Positions 9,057 through 18,200 of a DNA stretch of 64,000 bases are shown in pieces. The notes under the pieces were generated by a model. The model saw only the letters and a program-made list of their open reading frames with translations. It was not told where the DNA came from and searched no databases. How positions within the stretch are numbered: position 1 is the first letter of the stretch; each line of letters opens with the position of its first letter. The position numbers and the translations under genes are program-made. The DNA comes from Rhodothermus bifroesti (GTDB lineage: Bacteria; Bacteroidota; Rhodothermia; Rhodothermales; Rhodothermaceae). The stretch is taken from positions 124,001 through 188,000 of the forward strand of contig NZ_JAGKTL010000001.1 of assembly GCF_017908595.1 (NCBI RefSeq), in the 5' to 3' direction.

Positions 9057-12026
9057 TCAAGGGGCATACAGGACAAAACGGGTTTCGATGCGCGCGGCTG
9101 TCTCGAGCCGGACCAAGTATGCGCCCGAGGCTAACGCGGTAGGCGTCCAAGCCACTTCGTGCAAACCGGCCGGCTGTAGCGCATCCACGAGGGTGGCTAC
9201 GCGACGGCCTAGGAGATCATAGACGATAAGGCGTACCGGCCCTGGCTCTGCAAGGGCATAGGTCAGCGTGGTGCTCACCCGAAACGGATTGGGGAAGGGG
9301 GCTTCAAGCCGCGTCTGCGTCGGCCGCCCTTCCTGCTGTAAGAGATCTAGCCCTACGGTAATCAGCCCAGGCTCGGCCTGCCCCACATAGCGATTTGTGT
9401 AGAGCCGGAACTCTCCAGGCAGCAGGCTAATGGACGTGTTCGGGTCGCTTATTTCCAACGAGTCGCCGCGGAAATAGTCGTACCACGTCCCTGTTTGGGG
9501 AAACGTAGGCGTAACCGCAAGGGGCTCTAGGCCGAAGTTGCCCACGACAACCACACTCAGCTCCGGATGCGCCAGCGAAATCCAACGACCGGGCACGCCG
9601 TGCTGCAACCGCAGACGCACTTGCGTATCCGGACTCCGAAACACAGCGTACGTGCGCCGAAGCTTGAGCAGCTCGGCCCAGGTTTTGTACAGCTTAAGCC
9701 GCAGCGGGTCGCTTCGGTAGTCCCAACGAATGGGTTTCGGATCAACGCGGCCAGGCGCAATGGATGGGCAACGATCTCCGGCACCCTCCAAGCATTGCTC
9801 GCCACGCTCGCCATACCCATAACCCAGCTCACCGAACTGCCAGATCATCTTGGGTCCTGGTATCGTAAAGAAAAACGCTCCAGCGAGCTTTAGCCGATCG
9901 AGCGCCACCGGAAGCTGCCGTATATCGTAACTCCCCTGCTGCGCCCCATAGACCCGCATGCGATACATGAGCCACTGCTCATCGTGGCTTTCCATATAGG
10001 CAATCAAATTTGGCGAAGGGAAACCGCGGTTTTTAAAGTAGATTGCGGTCAGGTCCGACGAGAAAGTTAGATCATTTAAGTAGCCCATTACGCTCTGGCT
10101 AAACGGCCGGTTGAGGTTATGCCAGAGCAACATGCCCGCGCGGCCGCGATCTCGTCCGTAGGCAGCCAGTTCCCTCTCCTCTTGGTTATCTGCAAAATGC
10201 TCCAAGATGATGTAGGCTGTAGAATCGACCGACCAGATGGCATCGGCCATGCGCTTCAGCAATCGAATGCGGGAAGCATCATAAGCGCTCCAAGCACTTA
10301 CGTCGTTACCTGTATACCTTTGCGTAAAGCCTTTTGAGAGGTCAAAACGGAAGCCATCTACGCGAAATTCTTCTAGCCAATAGCGGTTGGCCCGATCGAG
10401 CCAGTATTGGATATAAGGATGCTCGTGGTTTAAGTCATAAAAGACATTAAAGGGATGGCGGGCTGGGATGTTAATGAACGGATTGCTGGCTGTAGGACCG
10501 TAGAGCTGCACCAGGGGGGAACTGCCTGTAGCATGGTTGTAGACCACATCAAGGATTACCGCAATACCGCGGCGATGGCACTCGTCAATAAAGCGTTTTA
10601 GATCGTCGGCGGGACCGTAATACTTGTCGGGAGCCAAATGAAAGGCAGGGTTGTAGCCCCAGCTCACATTGCCTTCAAACTCGGCCACGGGCATCAACTC
10701 GATGGCATTAATGCCCAGGCGTTCTAAGTAGTCGAGCGTATCGATAAGCGTAGCGTAATCATGCTTGGCTACAAAGTCGCGTACCAACAGCTCATAGATC
10801 ACCAGTTCGTGGGCTGGTGGTCGCTCAAAGTTGGTTACCTGCCATGTGTACCTCGGTGCGCCGGGCTGGAGCACCGCTACGATACCCTGAGTTTTTCCTG
10901 TGGGATAGGGTTTGAGGTTTGGATAGGTACTGCTTGGAATGAACGGATCATTCCAGGGATCGAGTACCTTATGGGCAAACAGGTCAGCCAGGCGCAGTTC
11001 GCCGTCGATAAAATACTGAAAAGCATACTCCTGCCCAGGGGTTAGACCATCGATGGTGATCCACCAGTGGACGCTATCGGGACGCGGCGCATCCCGGTGC
11101 ATGAAGTAAGCAGGATCCACCTCCCAGTTGGTAAAATCGCCAATCACATAGACGAAAGCTTTGCCTGGTGCATAGAGCGAAAGCGTAACCCGCGTAGGGT
11201 CGTTTGGATCGTAGTTGATGCCGTCTTCAATGCCCGGTGGGCGAGGTTGATCGACAATCGACGGGTTGCGTACCGCATAAAACTTGGCAGTGTCGGCCTC
11301 TCCTAGTGCGTTTTCGGCCACAGCCCACACATCGAAGCGGCCAGGCGCGCTGAGCGTCAGCGCATAGCGCAGCGTGTCGCTGGTCGTCTGCGCCACCTCA
11401 CTACCGTTGACAAACAGCCTTAGAGCGGTTAAGGTGGCACCGGTGCCTGGATCGGCTACAGCAACGACGGCAACAGTCGTGTCGCGTGGCGCAATCAGCG
11501 GGCGCAAGGGGGTCACATTAGGCGCAGCGAACTTAACAGCCAATCCCGGTGATGCGACATCTACGAAAATATCACGACCGCCCACGTCTTTCCCTTCACG
11601 CGAGCCGTCTGCATTCCGAAAGACAAACGCCAGTTTGCGGATCTGTTCATCATAGATGTTGTCCCACGGCGAAGCACCTGCTGGAGGCGTGGCGGAATAG
11701 TCTTGATAATAGGCCCGGATGTCCTCAATATGGAGGCGGTAGAGGTCCTCTCCAATGCGTTCCATGCGGATGTCCGCACGGTTTTGGCCCCAGTTGGCTT
11801 TCACGTAGCGCCAGTCGGTGTCGGTGCGACTTTCATTGGTGATGACGCCGGTGTGTGCATAAACGTCGCCGGTGTAGCCGGCCAGTCCGCCAGTACCTTC
11901 TTTGGCGTTGAAGTAAATTGTAACGGGTCGGTCTAGCCGCACCACCACGGGATCGGTCCAAACCACCTGGGCTGCGCTGGGGAGCACCCAGGTCCAAAGC
12001 AGCAGTACAACAAAAACCCTACGCAT
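9057..12026 (-). CDS. Secreted multidomain GH13 alpha-glucan hydrolase with Por-type sorting tail
   Basis: A 989-residue exported enzyme for starch-like polymers. Order: signal peptide (cut near LPSAAQ, residue 20); a beta-sandwich module (about 25-160); an Ig-like module (165-255); a CBM48-like module with VYVIGDFTNW (about 270-360); the GH13 barrel (about 405-790) with DVVYNH at 493, GFRFDLS (nucleophile Asp562), ILEHF (acid/base Glu609) and ESHDEQ (Asp682); a C domain; and finally an approximately 80-residue tail with PFPNPF, VYDLLGRRVATLVD and GAYLVRLE, the Bacteroidota type IX (Por) secretion signal form. The tail and the PorV-like neighbour suggest surface display or release. It is the first gene after a strong terminator and leads into the lipoprotein GH13 gene. 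Confidence 0.92.
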   Translation of the reverse strand: MRRVFVVLLLWTWVLPSAAQVVWTDPVVVRLDRPVTIYFNAKEGTGGLAGYTGDVYAHTGVITNESRTDTDWRYVKANWGQNRADIRMERIGEDLYRLHIEDIRAYYQDYSATPPAGASPWDNIYDEQIRKLAFVFRNADGSREGKDVGGRDIFVDVASPGLAVKFAAPNVTPLRPLIAPRDTTVAVVAVADPGTGATLTALRLFVNGSEVAQTTSDTLRYALTLSAPGRFDVWAVAENALGEADTAKFYAVRNPSIVDQPRPPGIEDGINYDPNDPTRVTLSLYAPGKAFVYVIGDFTNWEVDPAYFMHRDAPRPDSVHWWITIDGLTPGQEYAFQYFIDGELRLADLFAHKVLDPWNDPFIPSSTYPNLKPYPTGKTQGIVAVLQPGAPRYTWQVTNFERPPAHELVIYELLVRDFVAKHDYATLIDTLDYLERLGINAIELMPVAEFEGNVSWGYNPAFHLAPDKYYGPADDLKRFIDECHRRGIAVILDVVYNHATGSSPLVQLYGPTASNPFINIPARHPFNVFYDLNHEHPYIQYWLDRANRYWLEEFRVDGFRFDLSKGFTQRYTGNDVSAWSAYDASRIRLLKRMADAIWSVDSTAYIILEHFADNQEERELAAYGRDRGRAGMLLWHNLNRPFSQSVMGYLNDLTFSSDLTAIYFKNRGFPSPNLIAYMESHDEQWLMYRMRVYGAQQGSYDIRQLPVALDRLKLAGAFFFTIPGPKMIWQFGELGYGYGERGEQCLEGAGDRCPSIAPGRVDPKPIRWDYRSDPLRLKLYKTWAELLKLRRTYAVFRSPDTQVRLRLQHGVPGRWISLAHPELSVVVVGNFGLEPLAVTPTFPQTGTWYDYFRGDSLEISDPNTSISLLPGEFRLYTNRYVGQAEPGLITVGLDLLQQEGRPTQTRLEAPFPNPFRVSTTLTYALAEPGPVRLIVYDLLGRRVATLVDALQPAGLHEVAWTPTALASGAYLVRLETAARIETRFVLYAP

Positions 12027-12073
12027 GCCTATGCTTTCGCGTTAAGCCCACCGAAGGCCTTGTGTGCTTTTGG

Positions 12074-12127
12074 GATAAAAATGGGCGGGATCGGGGCCGC
12101 CGGACCTATCAAACCCCGACCCCGCCC
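12074..12127 (-). terminator. Strong intrinsic terminator between the starch-binding gene and the GH13 genes
   Basis: Near-perfect inverted repeat GGGCGGGaTCGGGG (12083-12096) with CCCCGAcCCCGCCC (12114-12127), followed on the minus strand by ATTTTTATC. It begins 15 bases after the stop of the starch-binding protein gene and ends only about 50 bases before the GH13 start. I could not find a convincing separate promoter in those 50 bases, so partial read-through may supply the GH13 genes. Confidence 0.85.
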
Positions 12128-12141
12128 TCACGGCATCCGGT

Positions 12142-14193
12142 TTACCGGACGATCATCATTTTCTGCGCGTAGATCCCCGAAGGCGTCTCCAACCGATAGA
12201 TATAGACGCCGTTCGACAAGCCTGCAGCCTCGAACGTGACGCGGTAAGTGCCTGCTGGCTGCACCTCATCGACCAGCGTGGCAATTACCCGTCCAAGCAA
12301 GTCATAGACGCGCACGCGCACCGGCTGCGTCTCGGGCAGGGCATACTCGAACGTGGTGCGATCGGCAAACGGATTCGGGTAGTTCCGCCCAAGCGCAAAC
12401 CGCTCAGGCCGGCTGCCCGCTATTGGCTCAACTGCGGTCGGCGACGTGCCGGCCTCATAGCAGAGATCCTGGATGTCTTGCGGAAGCGAGGCTACATTGG
12501 CCGTCGGATTGCATTCGAAGGGAAGCGCACCGCTTTCCTGGAACGCGACCAGCGGCATGGTATAGGCACTCGGCCAGTTCTTGGCTGCCGAAGGCAGAAT
12601 GTACTGGTAGCGCCGACGACCGGGGCCAAAGCCGCCTTCCCCTTCGTCAACAAAGCCATCCAGCATATTACCGTAGCGATAGCGGAAGCCAACGCCATTG
12701 TAGGTCGGTCCACTCACCGTCAGCGTGCCCGTGTAGATCAAATCGCCGTTTTCGTCTGCAAGCAGCAGCGGCTGAAGGTCACTTAGTCCTCGCGGACGGG
12801 CCTGCGTTAACCGCCAAAGTGGGTCTTCAAAAACCACATACACGCTGTCTTTTTGCGGATCAAAGGCCCGCTTAACCCGGAAGGTGAGCGCCGGATTCAT
12901 ATCAACCTGGAAGGTCACCTCGACCTGCGTTCCAGAAGGGATCACATTGCCCTCCCGCACGTCGTTGAAGAACTGGATACCTAGGTCGAGCGGGTCATCT
13001 CCCGTAAACACAAACCGTCGGTCGCTACCGCCGTAGTCTAGCGGCTCTTCCCAGCCCTGTGGCCAGTCTGAAGGCGCATAGTCCACATAGAATTTGTACT
13101 TGAACTGGGTGCCAGTGAAGGCCGTTAGCGGGATCGAAGTCGTGTATTGGGTAGGATCGACCGACTCGAACAGAGCGCAAGCATCTGGGTTGCCTACTTC
13201 CAGGCAGTTCCCCCAGCCGTTGAAATCACCCCGTACAATAATCGTGTCTCCACGCTGCTTGTCAAAAAGGCCAGCCCCCACTAGAGGATCGATATCGACC
13301 GTAAAGATCACCTCAGCAGTGACGCGACGCACGCCGGTCAGGTCGACGGGCTTCGTATTGCCATAATAGACCCAGTGCAGCGTGGTGTCTTGTGCCGGAA
13401 TCACAAAGGAGCGGTTCCCTGTGAGCCTACCTTCTTCCCAACCATTAGGCTCAATGAAGAACTTGTATTCCTGGCGCGTGCCGGCCAGCGAAGCGGGATA
13501 GTAAGCTACACCAGAAAAGAGGTGGTAGCCCGGTTTGGTAATGTCGTTGGATTCGCGTTGCAGGATTACCTTTGTCGTGCTCCAGTCCAGCGGACCAGCA
13601 TTATTGAGCGGGTCACCCCGCACGCCAACCACAATGTTGGCTGCCTGGGGGTCGTAGCCATCGGCTGCGCCTTCCTCAGTGCTCACGTAGACGCGGAACC
13701 ACACTGCGACGGTGTCTGGCTTTTGTACCCAGGGCCGCCAGCTATAGTCCCGATCTGCTCCCTTCTCAAAATAATGGAGCACCAGCGTCGTGTCGCCGCT
13801 ACCGGCTGCAAGCACATGATTTCCGCCATCTTCCCAGCCACCGATGCCTACCGCTTCGGCCTGGCTGGAGAAGAATTTGAACTCCAATCGTTCATTTTCT
13901 GGGATTTGGAAGCTGATTTGCCAATAATCGCCGCCGAGGTTGGTGGGCCTAAGCGTAGTGCGGTCGTCCCAGGAGATTACGTTTCCATCAGGCAGCGTAA
14001 AGGGCCAGTCCTGGTTTGTAATCTGGCCACGCACTTGAATGAGTCCATCGGCCGTGCCCGTAGTGTCGGGCAAGGTGGCCGTGTTCAGGCGGAGCGTCAC
14101 CGTGCGCTGCGCCAGCGCATTGCCAGCCATGAGCGCTGTTGCGAGCAACAGCAAGCTAAGGCGGCTGCCGAGTTTTCTGGTAGCGCTTACCAT
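12142..14193 (-). CDS. Secreted non-catalytic protein with repeated starch-binding-like modules and Por-type tail
   Basis: A 683-residue exported protein with a signal peptide (cut near NALAQ). It has no glycosidase motif. Three or four similar beta-sandwich modules follow one another: about 28-150, 160-290, 295-410 and 430-560. They share features such as FKFFS/YKFFIEPNGWEEG/YKFYVDYAPSDWPQGWEEP, IIVRGDFNGWG and VTFQVDMNPAL, typical of CBM20/CBM48-like starch-binding folds. The tail (about 600-683) has YPNPFADRTTFEYALPE, YDLLGRVIATLVDEV and GVYIYRLE, a Por secretion signal. Its likely role is a surface glucan-binding protein that stands in for SusE/SusF. It lies between the PorV-like gene and the GH13 enzymes. 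The function is inferred from modules and context. Confidence 0.75.
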   Translation of the reverse strand: MVSATRKLGSRLSLLLLATALMAGNALAQRTVTLRLNTATLPDTTGTADGLIQVRGQITNQDWPFTLPDGNVISWDDRTTLRPTNLGGDYWQISFQIPENERLEFKFFSSQAEAVGIGGWEDGGNHVLAAGSGDTTLVLHYFEKGADRDYSWRPWVQKPDTVAVWFRVYVSTEEGAADGYDPQAANIVVGVRGDPLNNAGPLDWSTTKVILQRESNDITKPGYHLFSGVAYYPASLAGTRQEYKFFIEPNGWEEGRLTGNRSFVIPAQDTTLHWVYYGNTKPVDLTGVRRVTAEVIFTVDIDPLVGAGLFDKQRGDTIIVRGDFNGWGNCLEVGNPDACALFESVDPTQYTTSIPLTAFTGTQFKYKFYVDYAPSDWPQGWEEPLDYGGSDRRFVFTGDDPLDLGIQFFNDVREGNVIPSGTQVEVTFQVDMNPALTFRVKRAFDPQKDSVYVVFEDPLWRLTQARPRGLSDLQPLLLADENGDLIYTGTLTVSGPTYNGVGFRYRYGNMLDGFVDEGEGGFGPGRRRYQYILPSAAKNWPSAYTMPLVAFQESGALPFECNPTANVASLPQDIQDLCYEAGTSPTAVEPIAGSRPERFALGRNYPNPFADRTTFEYALPETQPVRVRVYDLLGRVIATLVDEVQPAGTYRVTFEAAGLSNGVYIYRLETPSGIYAQKMMIVR

Positions 14194-14227
14194 GGCAGTT
14201 TCACCGGTTGGTTTGTGGGGTTTATGG

Positions 14228-15268
14228 TCAGAAGGCGACCATCAGGGTAAAGCGGTTGACGCCGTCGAAGTAGCGCCAACCTTCGTAGGCATAATCCAAG
14301 GCCAACTGCAACGGACCAAAGCGATAGCGCAGTCCCCCACCCAAGGAGAAGGTATGTGCGCTGTCGGTTAGAAACAGTTCGCTATAGCCTCCACGCAGCA
14401 GGATGAGGTCCCCCAGTAGGCCCAGCTCGGCGCCCACGTTCACATACTGGCTACTGTTGCTAGGGCTGAGGGCATCGACAGCCAGCGTCAGGCGACTTCC
14501 GTTGCGCTGAAAGACCTCCCCAGCCAAGCCAATGCGCATGGTTAGGGGAAGGTCAAAAGGGTCAGTGCGCAGCTCAGCACGGTTGCTGGTGTTGTTGCCT
14601 TGGCTACTGGGGTCAATATCGACAATGGTTAGTAAATCGTCACCTTGCATGCGCATTTTGGTGCCAAAGTTGGTAATCGCAGCGCCCAGGCGAATGCCCC
14701 AGAAGGGTGTTACAAAGAGTGTCCCGAGGTCGAGCGCTAGGCCAGTGGCTGTCGAGTAAGAGATGCGCTCTGTGATGTACTTTAGCGAGCCGCCGATCGA
14801 AAAACGATCGGTAAGCGCCCGGCCGTAACTTAGCGCGAAGGCATACGAGGCAGCCGTGAAAGTGCGGCCTGTGCCCTCTTGTTGCTCGACGGTGGTCTCC
14901 TCCATTTCTGGTGTGCGTAGGGCAGTAACAGCTACGCCCACGGTGCCAGCTCCTAGCGGTGCGGCTACAGCCACGTAGTTCAGCGCAATATCGGCCAGCC
15001 ATGCGGCATGCTCGGCCGTGAACATTCCCTGCGTCAGGCCGGCCAGCCCAGCTGGATTCCAATAGATAGCCGTAGGATCGTTGACCGAAGCGCTTAGGGC
15101 GTTACCCATAGCTGTAGCCCGTGCGCCAATGGGAATGCTCAGAAACTCGGCTGCAGCTGTGCCTGCGCGCGTGACCGTACGCGTCTCACTTGCAAACTGC
15201 GCCTGCACCGGCCTAGTGGCCAGCATCAGCAGGCCCAAAACCACCCCAATCGATGTATGTCCACGCAT
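14228..15268 (-). CDS. PorV/PorQ-family outer-membrane beta-barrel protein
   Basis: A 346-residue barrel-type protein with signal peptide MRGHTSIGVVLGLLMLATR and a cut near PVQAQ. After it comes the PorV/PorQ family hallmark: AAAEFLSIPIGARATAMGNA, then DPTAIYWNPAGLAGL. The rest alternates polar and aromatic residues and ends in an aromatic (VAF), as outer-membrane barrels do. An upstream extension of 39 residues is open but is basic and lacks signal features, so the ATG at 15268 is chosen; it lies five bases after the stop of the giant Asp-rich gene. PorV proteins escort type IX secretion substrates at the outer membrane; three neighbours carry such tails, so this copy may be dedicated to this locus. 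Confidence 0.85.
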   Translation of the reverse strand: MRGHTSIGVVLGLLMLATRPVQAQFASETRTVTRAGTAAAEFLSIPIGARATAMGNALSASVNDPTAIYWNPAGLAGLTQGMFTAEHAAWLADIALNYVAVAAPLGAGTVGVAVTALRTPEMEETTVEQQEGTGRTFTAASYAFALSYGRALTDRFSIGGSLKYITERISYSTATGLALDLGTLFVTPFWGIRLGAAITNFGTKMRMQGDDLLTIVDIDPSSQGNNTSNRAELRTDPFDLPLTMRIGLAGEVFQRNGSRLTLAVDALSPSNSSQYVNVGAELGLLGDLILLRGGYSELFLTDSAHTFSLGGGLRYRFGPLQLALDYAYEGWRYFDGVNRFTLMVAF

Positions 15269-15273
15269 GGTGC

Positions 15274-18200
15274 TTATTTGATAATCGCGAAGGTTCCGGT
15301 TTTTTCGCCGATACCTGGCGCTTCCACGTGATAGAGATAGACGCCGTAGGATACTTCCAGTCCATCTTCGGTGAGCAGGTCCCACACGAGCGTTCCATTA
15401 AGTAGCGAAGCAGCGTCCAATCCATCGTTTGCCCCTTCATTTAAGCGCAATGTGCGCACCAGCCGTCCTCCTACCGTAAAGATGCGCACGGTAGCTTGCG
15501 GAGGCAGGTGAATAAAGTGGATCGCCCTAGGTCCTCGGCCCGTGGTGAAGGGGTTTTGCGCTTCAAACCGGTTGGTAGCGATGTAGGGGTTAGGCACAAC
15601 CTGAATCTGGTCTAAAAGCTGCCGTGCGCGTTCTCGATCTACGGTCGGACCTTTAGCCGTAAACTCAAAAACGTCGCTGGAGAGGAATGGCTTGCGCGTA
15701 ATGAGCGTGGCTACATCGCCTTCGCGCGGATTACGCCGGTCGGATTGGGTAAAGTCCAGCGAAATACGCCAGGTTACCCCTTCACGACCATCCGGTAAGG
15801 GCTCGATCAGCACCAAAAAGTCGCTCGCGGGAGGATTAGCTCCTGGACTGGCTGTAAAACGCGCGGGAGTGGTCGAAAGCACACCGCCGTCGGTATTGTC
15901 GCGGTCCAGGAAAGCAAACTTTACAGGCTGACCGGTAGCGATGTTGATGACGCGGACGTTGGTAGGCCGTGCAGGGATGGTTTGTGCTCCGATGCGAAGC
16001 GGCTCCGACATGACCGAGCCGTCGGCCACAATCTCAATCCGGTAATCGGCGGGATTGCGCAGCCCCTTGATGAAAGGAGGCTGCACAAAAGGCTCCATTA
16101 CCGGCGCAAATACGTCTGGGTTGTTCCAGCCCGAACTTGCGCGATCTTGCACGACATAGGGATCTGGGAAAAAGATGAGCTGGAAGCCGTCTACTATGGG
16201 CACCTCCTGGCCTGGTTTAAAGGCTGTGGAGCGCCGGATGAGCGTATCGGGGCGCGCAGCGTCCGTAATATCGATCAGAGAGAAGTTCTTCGTCGTGAGC
16301 GTGTCGGGTGTGGTACGTGTACCGGCAATCAGGGTGTCTTCGAACACAATACGGTAGCGGGCGCCTTCGCGCACAGCCCGTGGGTCGATAATCTGATACG
16401 CAATGCGGCTTGTGGTAAAACCGGCTACGCGCGGCAAAAAGCCGTCTACGTTTTCCAGTTCTGCGTTGCGATAGCCAGCCACGGGCGCTGTAGGGGTCAC
16501 ACGCACCACGTTGGGCCCAGTTTGGATCGTTCCGTCAGGTAGCCGTCGAATGCGGATAGGCGTTTCGGTGGGTGCAATATTGATTTCGGCCACTCCGCGG
16601 TCGTAGGCTGTCACCGCGTAGTAATACGTGATCCCATTGGTGACCGTTGTGTCGACGAACACATGTCGAATGCCATTGTCATTGCCTAGGTAGAACTTGA
16701 TCCCATTGATATCGATGGGATGAAAGCCCGTAATGCCATTTTTTAGGTCAAATTGGGCGATCGGCTTGCGGAAGGTTAGGTTACCAAAGCCGTCGGTAAT
16801 CACCAGGGCATCTAGAAAAGCAGGATCGGTAGCCCGGTAAATCCGGTACCCTTCAAAGTCGCGGCCATCAAGACCGATGCTTTCCAAATAGGAATCGACG
16901 GATTCTTCGGCTTTGCTATCCCAGTAAAGCGTCACGCGGCCATCGCCGGGCACAGCTACTACGGTAGGCGTAAGCGGCGCCTGGGCAAACTGGTAGTCTT
17001 CGGCATAGGCGCTCAGTGCATAATCCCGCCCCTTAAGGGCTTCGCTGCGATTGGCAGCCAGAATGACCGCCAGCGAGATGCGCTCGATTTGACCTGCTGT
17101 CAGGGGGAAAAGACCGCTGGAGACCGCTAAGTCGTTATCCCCAGCCGGTGGGCGTTCTAGATCCAGAAAACCTGGTATCATAAACCGATTAAACAGCGTC
17201 TGGTCCGGAGTTTGCGTCAGGTTGAGCGAACCGGCTGGGAAGATGCGCACGTTGGTAATGCCGATTTGGTCAGACTCTGCCACGTCGGTCTTATCGATGT
17301 TGCGCTCTCCTGGGAAAGATGTACCTGCTCCCGAAGTAGGGCAGCTATCATCTTCTCCTGGATCTCCCGTATTGGGAACGCCGTCAAGTCCCGTGTCGTC
17401 GCGCAGCAGGTTCCAGTCGCCGTCGTTGTCGATACCATCATCGCGGCGCTCATCGATCATCTCGTCGATGTTCTCGTCGATCCCTTCGTCAACGGCCCCA
17501 TTGCCGTCGTTGTCCAGGCAATCTTTGTAGGGTTTACCTAGGTCTTCCGGCCCTACCTGATGCAGGATGGTGCACCATTGCAAGCGACCGTTGCGGCGCA
17601 CAAAGACCGGGTAGCGACCGTAAGGATCTTGCGCGGCCTGGTTGACCATTTCCTGGGTGACGCGGGGACTACCCGGCTCACCGCGACAGGGGTCCTTGGC
17701 AGCTGTATCGTCGTTGTCGATGCCGTCTTTGAACTTCATGCCTAGGTCTTCTGAACTCACATCGACCAGGTGTACCCGCACCCGCTCAAACCCGGGCAGA
17801 TCGCGCAAGCGAACACCTTCGACAAGCTGATCAAAGAAAGGATCGGCCTCAAAAGCAGGGGGCCAGCGCCGCCAACGATCTGACGCGGCCTGGTCGATCA
17901 TCTCCTGCGTAACAACAGAACTACCTTCTTCGCCATCGCCATCGTTATCGATGCCATCAGCAAAACCAACCCCTGGGCTAGAGCCTAGCTCGTTTGTAAA
18001 GGGGATATGGGAGGCATTTTCGTCGATCAAGCCGTTGCCATTATCGTCGATCCCGTTGAGCGGGTCCTCCCCCTCCAGGAACTCAGCCCGTACCACTGGG
18101 CTATTGCATTCGGCCACGGTGCAGTCTGGATTGCCCGTCGAGCCGTCGGCATCGTTGTCGATGCGGTCGAGGGCATTGCCTGGTGTTTCCAGGAAGGCAA

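Noticed and set aside
12026-12060. Second LacI operator in front of the GH13 gene
   Set aside because: GCTTTCGCGTTAAGC has only four-base matching ends and does not match GTAAGCGCTTAC.
13375-14250. Open frame of about 290 codons on the plus strand opposite the starch-binding protein gene
   Set aside because: It lies fully antisense to a clear coding region, has no recognisable motif, and its amino-acid make-up (frequent Arg, Cys, His) is that of a shadow frame in GC-rich DNA.
15269-15385. 39-residue upstream extension of the PorV-like protein
   Set aside because: It is strongly basic, lacks signal-peptide character and lies inside the preceding gene; the signal peptide starts at 15268.
17347-18162. 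DNA-level tandem repeat or CRISPR-like array
   Set aside because: The repetition is at protein level (Asp-rich loops) with irregular spacing; no identical DNA repeats with spacers were seen.
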